DNA from: Platanthera guangdongensis | Taxonomy: Eukaryota > Streptophyta > Magnoliopsida > Asparagales > Orchidaceae | Direction of reading: 5' to 3' | Assembly (NCBI GenBank): GCA_039583875.1 | Contig: CM077167.1 | Location: 146,399,010-146,463,009 of the forward strand | DNA: 64,000 nt | In this document: in pieces, positions 54,884 through 64,000 of the stretch | Position numbering within the stretch: position 1 is the stretch's first letter | How the letters are laid out: each line of letters starts with the position of its first letter | Notes under the pieces: generated by a model | Databases searched by the model: none | The model's input: only the letters and a program-made list of their open reading frames with translations | What the model was told of the DNA's origin: nothing | Program-made: the position numbers and the translations under genes

Positions 54884-57694
54884 CTATTTAGACTTCTTAG
54901 ACTTAGCTTTCTCTGATGGTTGCCTGAAAATGAATTTCATGTTGGGATTTGCTGCTTCTCTTTTAGACATAGTCATATCAGCTGCTCCAATGATATTGCC
55001 GGATGTTGCTCTTGGAACAACTACCTCTGGATGTAAGCTCATATAAGCATCAACATTGAAAAAGTGTTTAGCTTTATCATACCTTTTTAATTCCTCTCTT
55101 CTGTAAGAAGACATTGTAGTATATTGAGAAGCATCTTTGCCTTCTTCTTTAGCTTTATTTATCTGAGAGAGTCCAACCAGCTCTTGGAATCTATCCATTC
55201 TAGAAATGTTTTCTTGTTCTGGATTAATAAAAGGAACTGGTGGAGAGTAAGGTCTTTTAGGAGATGATTTATCAGGTTGATCATCTTCAGACATTTTTTG
55301 TTACCTGTTGTGCTTCTAGTATTGTTATTGTTGCCTGCTACTGCTTGATGAATACTGATGTTGTCTGCTGCTTGAGGATTTTGACCGATGGGAAGATGTA
55401 GCTTTTTGAACCTGAGAAATACTTCCAGAGCATCCTGCTGCGGTAGGAGGAGGAGGAGGACCTCTTCTGAATTTAGGAGGTGGAGAGTACCTCCTGCTCT
55501 TCTTCCTGGCTTTTTGATCTTTCTTGGAATACCTCATCTAGTTTGGGGTATCTGGAGTGAGTGTAATATTATGCAGGATGTAGTATGGAACATTAGCATA
55601 AGAATTTGGCTTAGGAGCAGCCTTTGGAGGAGCAGATTTAGCAAGAGCCTTTCTTTTCTTTGAACTTTTATTATCAGAGTCATCTAACTCACTATGAACA
55701 TCATCATCTGAAGGGTTTTCAGGATTGTCATAAAGATCATCTAGATGCTTTAGCAAATCAGCTGAGATTCCAGGAATTTGTGGTTGTGCTAGGTTTTTTG
55801 TCTCTGCAGAAATTTCTGTAGCAGTCTGAATATTTCTTGTTTCTTCTTCCATATCAGCAAACAAAATGTCATTCATATCTGGCATAGGGGATTCACACCA
55901 GCGAAAGGTTGGTGGAGAGAATGCTTTGTGCTCAGAAGCTGGGTCAATAACAGCAAAACTGTCTGAAATCTCAAAAACTACAAAGCATGCCTTTAGTTGT
56001 TCTACAACTTCAGGACTTATAGGAGTAGTATAAACTATAATAGCTCTAGAATTTTGTACATCAAAACTTGGTAAAATATTTATGTAAGCAAGATTAAAAG
56101 AATCTAGTAAAGAATCTAGATCAACTGTGGGATTTAAAATGAAATCACCAACAGTGATTATTTCTGTCAAAACTGTATCAGCCAAATCAGTATCAGAATC
56201 AATAAATCTATTATTTCAGATTGAGGGGCTGCTTCTGCTGAATCATCTAACATTTCAAAATCTGCTGCTGCCGCTACTGCAGGAGGAGGAACTGGAGCTT
56301 CTTCATAGAACATCTCCCCCTGGCTGGGTTCAGAGGGCCCTGAAGCCAGTCCTCCAGAAGAAGGAACAGAAGAGAGAGCAGCAAGTCTGTTAGAGAGAGA
56401 TGATGGAAGCAGAGAGATGAGCAATAGCATTTGCTATTAGTTGCTCAAGAGTGGGTGAGATGAAATCAAGAAGATCATGGGAAATATCAGAAAAATTGAG
56501 GTAGAGAGGTTCAGGGGCAGAAGTGGTGTAAGTAGTGTGATGTCCACAATTTGAACACATAGAGAAGGCATGAGAGAAGTCTGTGTGGGTGTATTCTGGA
56601 AATGTGGAAGGGGGTTGGATGGAATGTCAGAGGTAGAAGTAGGAACTGTGGTAGGGGGTGTGGAGGTGGTTTCCTGAACTGGAGAGTTATGTGGAGATGG
56701 TTGAGGAGGAGACAGTAGATTGAAATTAGGCTGAGAGGAGGTAGAAGGAATGTCAGAAACATGAGTTTGAGGTGGATATTGAGGAGGTGGAGATGGAATA
56801 TCCTCATGAATGATGGTGGGAGAATGGTGTTGAGGAAGAGGTGAAAGTGGTTGTTATTGTTGTTGTTGAGGAGGAGGAGGAGAAGGAATGCTGGTTGATG
56901 GAGGAATTTCTTCTGGAGGTAGAGGAGAGGCTATAACTGCCCTTGTGTCCTCAGAAGTCCTAGAGGAAGAGGAGGCCCTGGAGGGCATTGGAATGGTCCT
57001 CTCCCATCTGCCAAATAGGGCAGAGGTGATCCTCTTTGAGGCATTGATGAATATTGGTTGGGAAACCGATAATTCTGGTGCCTTTTCCTGAAGGAAGATT
57101 TCTAAAATCCTCTCAAAGCACACCTCTTTCTTTGTGTTTTTCTTCCTTATCAATTCAAATAAAATCTTACCCCAGTTTACTGATTTCTTATCAACCAAAG
57201 CACACATCATCAGAACTTGGTGCCTGGTGATATAGTCATGGGCTGTATGTTTACCCAGCAAAACCTTGCCTACAATATCAGCCAGAAACTTATATTAAAC
57301 AGATAAGTTCTTTTTCAGAAGCTTAATTGTGTTTTCTTCAGAATGACCCATTATACTCAGCATATTCTCATATTCATCATTATCTAATTCAATATCATCT
57401 TCTCCAGTAGCCAAATCAAAAAATTCAGTTAAAACTGTAGGAATTAGAGTGACCTGGTTGTCGCTGATGGTGCCGATCATAGTATTTGCATCAGGAGCTG
57501 TTGAAGTAAAAACCCATTCTCTGATTTCATTTCCTGTAATCTTGATCCTTGTTGCCATGAACTTCTTCAGATGCTGTTCTTCATATAGCTTGAGAATGTC
57601 TATGAAGATTTGATCAGCGTGGGAGGGAGTCAAAATCAATATCGAAGCTAGTGTCGAACTTCATGCTTGAGAGAGAGAGCGCCGGAATCTTCAT
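54884..57694 (-). pseudogene. SIRE-E ORF3 (post-pol)
   Basis: The likely start is ATG 57694 (MKIPALSLSS). A shift near 57645 leads to the frame 57639-57295 (DQIFIDILKLYEE, MATRIKITGNEIREWVF), then an in-frame TAA, then 57261-56854 with HDYITRHQVLMMCALVDKKSVNWG and a Ser/Pro/Gln-rich end. Further pieces lie in 56430-56167, 56185-55538 and 55294-54884, the last rich in Lys/Ser and ending KSKKSK. The first third resembles the 'putative plant transposon protein' type of domain seen in SIRE third ORFs. I see no clear membrane segment. SIRE-A has a counterpart in the same place. Confidence 0.68.
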
Positions 57695-57825
57695 AGGTTT
57701 TCCTGCAAAAATAAAAGAGAGAGCAAGAGAATAGAAAGCGCAGGATAGAGCACGACAAGAACCTAGTTATAAGGTTTTCAGAATATGAAGCGTCGGGCTC
57801 TGTCCTGTGAAAAATAAACAATCTT

Positions 57826-58045
57826 CATTCTCAGGTCGATGAAAAATTTCATGAAGAAATAATATCGTCGATCTCAGTCAGAAGAAGGGAAAACTTTTCG
57901 TCGTACTCAGGTCGACGAAAATTTTTCTGAAGCAAAATCGTCGATCTCCACTCGACGAAAATAACTTCACGTAGAGAGTTCGTCGATCTCAGGTCGACAA
58001 AAAATCTCAAGAACAGTTCTCAAATCGTCGATCTTCGTTCGATGA
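57826..58045. repeat. TCGTCGA/TCGACGA array in SIRE-E pol-ORF3 spacer
   Basis: About eight words such as TCGTCGATCTC and GTCGACGAAA lie between the RNase H end (58115) and the ORF3 start (57694). It is the same location as the second array of SIRE-A, with a different but related word. Confidence 0.85.
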
Positions 58046-58114
58046 AATGTGATCAATTCTTTGACCTTGGAGCAAAATCAAATTAAACTTCTCCATTAAT
58101 CATACCTAACTGAT

Positions 58115-58966
58115 TTAGAAAGAACAGATGTTTCTTCTCATCCAATGGCTTGGTGAAGATGTCTGCTCTTTGCAAATCAGTAGAGATAAAGACAAGATTA
58201 ATTTTCTTTTTGTCCACATAATCTTTAAGAAATGATGTCTTATCTTTATATGCTTAGTCCTACTATGATGCACTGGATTTTGTGCAATAGATATTGCACT
58301 GGTACTATCACAAAATATAGTTGAATTATTTAAGTTGATACCATAATCCAGCAATTGATTTTGTATCCACAAAATCTGTGAGCAACAGCTACCTGCAGCT
58401 ATGTATTCAGCTTTAGCAGTTGATGTGAACGCAGAGGTTTGCTTCTTACAAAACCAGGACACAAGCCTATCACCAAGAAACTGGCAAGTTCCTGATGTGC
58501 TCTTTCTATCCATCCTACATCCAGCATAGTCAGCATCAGAAAATCTAGTTAAATCAAATTCTGACTCTGATGGATATAGGAGTCCTAAATTTGGAAAACC
58601 CTTTATATATCTCAATATCCTTTTTAATAAAATATAGTGAGATTCTTTAGGGTTCACTTGGAACCTAGCACAAATACATGTGGTAAACATTATGTCAGGC
58701 CTACTTGATGTGAGATATAATAGAGACTCAACAATAGCCCTATAAGTTTTCTGATCAACAGGCTTGCTATGTTCATCAAAATCAATCACATCATTAGCAG
58801 CCATAGGTGTTTTTATTGTTGAGTCATCACACATCCCAAATCTTTTAATAAGCTCCTTAGCATACTTGTATTGTGAGATGAAGATACCATCAGGTGAATG
58901 CTTCACTTGGACACCAAGGAAGTATGATAGTTCATTCATGCAACTCATCTCAAACTTTGAATGCAT
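58115..58966 (-). pseudogene. pol: SIRE-E reverse transcriptase end and RNase H
   Basis: The open frame has 283 codons. It starts just after the catalytic YVDD and continues through the connection domain (TSSRPDIMFTTCICARFQVNPKESH) and RNase H (RFSDADYAGCRMDRKSTSGTCQFLG, AKAEYIAAGSC, SRTKHIKIRHHFL). The end is shifted, since the expected EQxADIFTKPL is replaced by out-of-frame sequence near 58160. It is out of frame with the upstream part. Confidence 0.9.
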
Positions 58967-59559
58967 TAGATCAGAAAGTCTCTTGTATAGTTTGGGATCA
59001 GTAAAGCCAAAATAATATCATCTACATATATTTGAACTAACAAAATTTTATTTTTATGATGCCTGATAAAAAGAAACATATCTACTATGCCCCTAGAAAA
59101 CTTATGCTCTAAAAGAAAGCTTGTTAAGATCTCATACCAAGCTCTTGGAGCTATCTTTAGACCATAGAGAGCTTTATGCAATCTAAATACATAAGAAGGA
59201 TGAGTTGGAGAGATAAAACATGTCGGTTGCTCCACATACACTTCCTCTTTTAATTCTCCATTTAGGAAAGCACTCTTAACATCCATCTGATAGACTTTGA
59301 ATCTTTTATAGGCTGCAAAGGCTAAGAAAATCCATATAGCCTCAAGCCTTACCACTGGAGCTAAGGTCTGATCATAGTTTATTCCTTCCTCCTGTGAATA
59401 GTCTTGAGCTACTAGCCTTGCTTTATTCCTTATAATATTTCCTTCAGCATTTAGTTTGTTTCTGAAGACCCATTTGGTTCCAATGATTGGATAGTCTTTG
59501 GGTCTAGGAACTAAATCCCAAACTCTGCACCTCTCAAACTGATTAAGCTCCTCTTGCAT
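58967..59559 (-). pseudogene. pol: SIRE-E reverse transcriptase, N-terminal and palm
   Basis: The open frame has 197 codons from [20 protein letters not shown] through [42 protein letters not shown] and [17 protein letters not shown] to the catalytic YVDD near 59020. A one-base loss in a T-run just after YVDD shifts the frame and disconnects the thumb and RNase H. Confidence 0.9.
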
Positions 59560-60758
59560 TGCAATGATTCAGTGGGGATCTTGTTCTGCATCTTTGATGG
59601 AGTGGGGCTCAAGTTGAGAAATGAAACAAGCATGCATCACATCATTATTGAGTTGATGCCTTGTTTGCACACCAACTGAAATGTCTCCAATCACTTGAGA
59701 TATAGGGTGATCTCTAAGTGTGATAAGATCAGTGGGAGGAGTTGGTTGAGCAACAGCTTATGGAATTAATTCCTCTTGTGGAATTATATTAGCTGTTGGA
59801 AGAAGTTCAGCCACTTCCAAACTTTCTTCTTCACTTTCTTCTTCAACTTGGGGAGAAAGATGTGATGGAACCTCTTGGGTGAGGTTTAGATCCTCCAATC
59901 TCTCACACAAGTGAGGTACCTACAAAATATTATTGGTAGAAACTTATTTCTCCTTATAAAACATGTTAGCATCATCAAATATAACATGAACAGATTCCTT
60001 AATTTTTAAAGTGGATTTGTTAAACACTCTATAAGTTTTGCTGACTTGGGAATATCCTAGAAAAATTCCCTCTGCAGCTTTTGCTTCAAACTTTCTAGTG
60101 TATTTCTTGTCATTATTGTGAATATAACATAGACTCCAAATACTTTAAAATAGGTGATTTTAGGTTTCTTCCCTTTAAGTAACTCATAAGGAGTCTTATT
60201 CTTAAGCTCGTGTATCAGACTTTTGTTCAGTACATAGTTTGTTGTGCTCACAGCATCTGCCCAAAAATATAGGGGCATGTAAGCATCTGCAAGTAATGTG
60301 CCTGCAGATTCAATTAGGGTTCTATTTTTCCCTTCAGCAACCTCATTTTGTTGAGGGGTTCTAGAAGCTGAGAAGCAGTGCTTGATACCTTCCTTCTCAC
60401 AGAACTCTTGCATAAGAAGAGACTCAAACTCAGTACCATGATCACTTCTGATTAACACAACTGGAGTAGAGTACTCAATCTGTATGTTCTTGAGAAAATC
60501 TGTAAGAACCTTGAAGTTATCTGACTTAGATCTCAGAAAGAATACCCAAGTGAATCTTGAGAAGTCATCTACAATCACTAAAGTATAGGATTTCCCTCCT
60601 ACACTTTGTACATCAATAGGGCCAAAAAGGTACATATGTAGCAAGTACAATATCATAGGTGAGTCACTTTTATTTACAGATTTATAGCTATTTTTAGTTT
60701 GCTTGCCTAACTGACAAGCCCTGCAGAGGTCTTCCTTCTTGAAGGGATAAAAAGGCAA
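59560..60758 (-). pseudogene. pol: SIRE-E integrase and linker
   Basis: The frame 60758-60057 has the end of the zinc site (CRACQLGKQTKNSY), then the core with LHMYLFGP (the first catalytic Asp is Tyr), RSDHGTEFES and PQQNEVAEGKN, so both flanking motifs are altered. The C-terminal strand and an acidic linker (EEESEEESLEVAELLP) are readable to 59560 with stops near 59940, 59760 and 59565. Confidence 0.85.
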
Positions 60759-61259
60759 TCCTCTAACAAGGTTGTCCCTAGATAACTTAGCAATATTTTT
60801 AAGATTTACATGTCCTAATCTCTTATGTCAATGTTCATTTTGATTGCTAACCTGATTAAATAAACAAATTTCTGAACTAGCTGATTGAAAATTTACTACA
60901 TATATGTTGCTGTGTCTAAGTCCAGTTAAAACAGGTTTGTTTTCTTTACAAGAAATAATACATGAAGATGAGTTAAAAGATATATGATAACTTTTATCCC
61001 ATAATTGACTTATGGATATTAGGTTATGCTTTAAGCCACTCACATAAACAACTTTCCTGAAGGTGACAACTCCAACTTTAACATCACCATAGCCTTTAGT
61101 TTGGTCATAGTTAGAGTAACCATAGATCACCTTTGGACCTAGCTTGAACTTGTAGTTTGTTAGATTATCCTTACAACCAGTCATATATTTTGAACAACCA
61201 CTGTCTAGATACCATTGTTGATTAAAGACTGGACAGTCCTTCACCTACATAGAAAGGGA
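60759..61259 (-). pseudogene. pol: SIRE-E protease and integrase zinc domain
   Basis: The frame 61244-60828 has WYLDSGCSKYMTG, so the catalytic DSG is intact, and GLKHNLISISQL. A stop at 60828 precedes the KRLGHVNLKNIAKL zinc segment, which leads into the integrase frame. Confidence 0.88.
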
Positions 61260-62383
61260 TTAGGTGTTCTTGACCCAGGTTAGCTTGGGTCCATGTTTCT
61301 TTTGATAAGAGAAACTGGAAATAACAAAAAATTCTTGTTGATTTTTATATCCTAAGGGATGAAATCTTCTATGTGGTATTTCCAATTGAGTAAAAGGATT
61401 AGTAGATTCTCTGAATTGATTGTAGTTTCTACCAGAGTTATAGTTTTTATTAAACCTAACTGGGTTCGACGAATTACTATAAGTTTGTCGATCTGCGTTC
61501 GACGAATAGGGATGAGTTCGTCGAACTCTGCTCAGAGAATGAACATAGTCATTTTCTATGCCCCAAGTTCGTCGATCACTGCTCGAAGAACCATATACAG
61601 TTCGTCGATCGCAGTAAGACGAATTATTATAGTTATAATTGGCGTTCATAGATCGTCAATCTGTGTTCGACGAACTATACACATTTCATCGATCTGAGTT
61701 CGATGAAATCTGTTGAACATAGTTTTTATTCAGATTCTTATTCTTTTTCTTTTTCTTATTTACAAGTTTCTGAGATACATTTGGTTGAGTAGTCTCTCCC
61801 ATTTTCTCTTTGCCTTTTTCAGGGATAAAATTTATTGGTGTTGAACGAATATTTTTCTTTAATATGGTGGGTAAACTTGATGAAGCACATAAGCCCAGCT
61901 TGTCATTTAATCTGGTATTGACTGTACTTGTGATATCCACCAGCTTAAGGCTTCTCCCATTGAGAGATTCCTCAAGTTTCTTTGTCTCACATAATTCAGT
62001 TTTTAATGAAATGGTTTGTTCATTAGCTAAGTCTAAATCATTTTTCAGTTTGATATTTTCAGCAAATAGATTTTCAAATTCAAACTGTCTATCTCTAAAA
62101 AATTTTATTTCCCTTTCTGACTTAATTAATTCATTGCACAAGGATTTAAATTCAGTTTTAAATTCTTCTGAATTGAAATCAAATGAAGAGATTACTTGAA
62201 CATCTTCAGATTCAGATTCCTCTTCTGATTCTTCAGCTTGTTCCTCGACATCAGATTTTCTGATGGAGGCATTAATAGACATAAGGCAAACTTCCCTTGC
62301 CTTTGCCTCCTCTTCATCTTCACTAGAGCTGGAAGATGAGGATTCTTCATCTGTGTCACTCTAGGTCTCAGCAATGAAGCCTC
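61260..62383 (-). pseudogene. gag: SIRE-E gag, C-terminal part, containing a coding repeat array
   Basis: Two frames (62282-61686 and 61649-61260) are the same frame separated by TGA stops. The upper part is acidic (ESEEESESEDVQV) and then coiled-coil-like (about 62150-61900), as in SIRE-A Gag. The lower part holds peptide repeats of the type SS(N/S)xDRRT, coded by TCGTCGA...GATCGACGA words (61466-61698). No second CCHC knuckle is visible where SIRE-A has one. The two TGA codons fall in CGA positions of the repeat. The N-terminal gag is displaced by Tek-D at 62383. Confidence 0.82.
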
Positions 62384-62451
62384 TGTAATGCCCCGAAACT
62401 CAAAAGAGCGACGGGGGACGTTTTGGGCCAGTTTTGGGTTCTGGCAGGAGG

Positions 62452-63105
62452 CACACGGCCTGGGACACGGGCGTGTCCCAGGGCGTGTCAGGCTTATGTC
62501 GACACTCAGCCGGCGAATTCGACATTTTGCTCTCGACGTTGTGTCGAGACAGGCCACACGGCCTGAGACACGGGCGTGTCTCAGGGCGTGTCGAGCCCGT
62601 GTCGACACTCAGCCCGCGAAGTCGACACTCTGCGCTCGACGAAGTGTCGAGACATGGCACACGGCCTGAGACACGGGCGTGTCTCAGGGCATGTCGAGCC
62701 CGTGTCAACACTCGTCCCGGGGAGTCGATGAATTTTGCTCAACGAAATGTCGAGATAAGGCACACGGCCTCGGACACGGGCGTGTCCAAGGCCGTGTCGT
62801 GAGGTCGACGAACTTCGCTCGACGAAGTGTCGAGTGTCGAGACCATGTACACGGCCTGGAGCCCAGGCGTGTTGAGGTAGACACGGGCAAGTACATGGGC
62901 GTGTCCAGTACCCGTGTAGTTCTCGGGTTGTTTTCGGGATAAATCGCTGGGGGCACACGGCCGACCACACGGCCGTGTCAGGTGGAACACGGGCGTGTCA
63001 GGTTGAACACGGTCGTGCTCGATGCCCGTGTGTTGTTCCATGCTCATCGATTTTGACGGCAAATGAGGCACACGGCCCTGGACACGGGCGTGTGCAAGGT
63101 CGTGT
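62452..63105. repeat. Compound palindrome array in Tek-D LTR
   Basis: About seven units of the ACACGGCC-GACACGGGCGTGTC-GGC(C)GTGTC type, with TCGACxCT and TCGACGAA words between. It includes GTGTCGACACTCAGC at 62599-62613, a 15-mer also present in the SIRE-A LTR. ORFs on both strands are repeat translations. Confidence 0.87.
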
Positions 63106-63394
63106 TTGGTCCAGATTGTACATTTCATACCCGAATCAAAGCCGTTCATTTCTTTAATTGGTGATCCAATGACTGGGGGTTGTTCCTGATGGGATATACC
63201 CGGGATTGGACCTTTGAAACCCTCACTTTTACTTGAGTGGTTATCTTTCTAAAGCTTAGAGAGAGAGGAGAGCCAAGGAAGGAATAAGAAGCTAGATCCG
63301 ACCATTGGAGGAGCTTCGAAGCTCCAAATCACGAGCCGACTCTGGATCCACGGAGGCAAAGAGAGTGCGGTGCTTTTCATCCACTTACTTTTCC

Positions 63395-63418
63395 ATGGCG
63401 CCAAAGAAGAACACTAGG
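63395..63418 (+). CDS. gag: Proposed first gag exon of Tek-D (in LTR)
   Basis: ATG 63395 opens MAPKKNTR and is followed at once by GTAACG. Read without splicing it stops after eight more codons. The match to Tek-B (MAPKRSSR then GTAACG), with silent changes in codons 2 and 3 and divergence right after the GT, fits a short coding exon. The gag body is beyond the window. Confidence 0.55.
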
Positions 63419-64000
63419 GTAACGATTCTCTTCTTGAGCATGTGAAGCTCTCCTTCTTTGCATAGGAAGCCCGCTCTCGTGAGTTTGCGGTGAGTTGGAG
63501 GCGTTCCTTCAGGTAGTTATGTAAAGTCCCCGTTGTGTAAAGTCCGTAAGCGAGAACGGACATAGGCATGGTGTGTGAAGCCTACCCGGACATGTTGGTC
63601 TGGATCGGTGATGTTGCATTGCATAAATGCCGGAGAAGAATCTGTGCGATTGTTTTTTTTCGGGTTTTTCTACGTGGTAGATTGCAACAGGGAGCCTTGG
63701 GGATTAACCCAAAGGTGCACCCGGAAAACTAGGCAGATGCGTGATCTTACCAACTTGGAGGCCTGAGAGCCAACTTGAACATAACCGAGTTATGTGAATT
63801 GTGTGATGAAAATGAGACTCGGGAGAAGTTTGACCTGCGCATATGTCTTAAATTGTCATTGCAATGTGAGCACGGGTTAGATGGAACCGTACTCATTTCT
63901 ATGTCGTTCGGTTAGAGCCGTTGGCATAGATGAGGGTCTTCGGTAGTCTATGGCTTAAATTGTCGTGACCCATGCCGGGAAGACAAATTGCTCATATGTT

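Larger units (their letters stand above)
53067..62383 (-). mobile_element. SIRE-E: SIRE-type copia element, 5' part interrupted by Tek-D
   Basis: A minus-strand element with its 3' LTR at 53067-54707, polypurine tract, ORF3, RNase H, reverse transcriptase, integrase, protease and gag up to 62383, where Tek-D has inserted. Gene order matches SIRE-A. It sits in the Cop4 integrase; the pentamer beside its left end is TAAAC (53062-53066), and the other end is outside the window. Frames are broken in many places. Its repeat word is TCGTCGA/TCGACGA, found in the LTR, in the pol-ORF3 spacer and in gag. Confidence 0.92.
62384..64000 (+). mobile_element. Tek-D: Tekay-type chromovirus 5' LTR, cut by window end
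   Basis: It begins TGTAATGCCCCGAAAC, inserted in SIRE-E gag; the pentamer before it is GCCTC (62379-62383). It shares layout with the Tek-B LTR: palindrome array first, then GA-rich sequence, then CCATGGC(A/G)CC and AGGGTAACGA, then similar words (GGCATG(G/C)TGTGTGAAGCC, TTGGTCTGGATCGGTGATGTTGCAT). Only LTR is visible, with no ORF of known type. The plus orientation follows from that similarity. Confidence 0.82.

Noticed and set aside
55325..55537. Arg/Ser-rich 70-codon ORF as a separate gene
   Set aside because: It is in the same frame as the SIRE-E ORF3 pieces on both sides and is best read as part of that broken ORF.

Overview
The window is plant nuclear DNA made almost entirely of LTR retrotransposons, inserted side by side and into one another. 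I found no host protein gene, tRNA, rRNA or CRISPR array. A flowering-plant origin is inferred from the families: SIRE-type Ty1/copia elements with an extra ORF after pol, Tekay/Del-type Ty3/gypsy chromoviruses, and primer sites matching initiator Met tRNA. I cannot name the species.

Layout (names are mine). Cop1: 3' part of a copia element, 1-5293 (+). SIRE-A: complete, 5993-19056 (+), TSD GATAG. Cop2: short-LTR copia, 19076-23685 (-). Cop3: copia from 25215 (+), whose 3' LTR is cut at 30132 by Cop4. Cop4: copia (-), running from 30133 past the window end; its visible parts are 30133-30138, 39787-42424 and 52643-53066. Inside Cop4 lie Tek-B (gypsy, +, 30139-39786, TSD GTATA), Tek-C (gypsy, -, 42425-52642, TSD GAGCA) and SIRE-E (-, from 53067). 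SIRE-E is itself broken at 62383 by Tek-D (gypsy, +, 62384-64000, cut by the window end). The insertion order is therefore Cop3, then Cop4, then Tek-B, Tek-C and SIRE-E, then Tek-D after SIRE-E. Unassigned spacer remains at 5294-5987 and 23691-25214.

Only Tek-B looks intact: its two 2387-bp LTRs differ at roughly eight sites and its pol frame is open for 1131 codons. The other elements carry stops, frameshifts or deletions. Cop3 has lost the catalytic part of reverse transcriptase, and Tek-C has lost protease plus most of reverse transcriptase.

The most interesting signal is in the Tekay elements. Their Gag seems to begin at an ATG inside the LTR, in a short exon that must be spliced over the rest of the LTR and the primer site to the gag body. 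Tek-B also has a probable 91-nt intron that joins gag to pol in frame. Tek-C and Tek-D show the same first exon. A second signal is that LTRs of unrelated lineages are packed with short CpG-rich palindromic words: GTGTCGACAC in SIRE-A, TCGTCGA/TCGACGA in SIRE-E, and GACACGGGCGTGTC in all three Tekay elements. In both SIRE elements such arrays also sit in the spacer between pol and ORF3, and in SIRE-E one array is read through as part of the gag frame. A third is a 160-bp near-perfect palindrome present in only one LTR of Tek-C.
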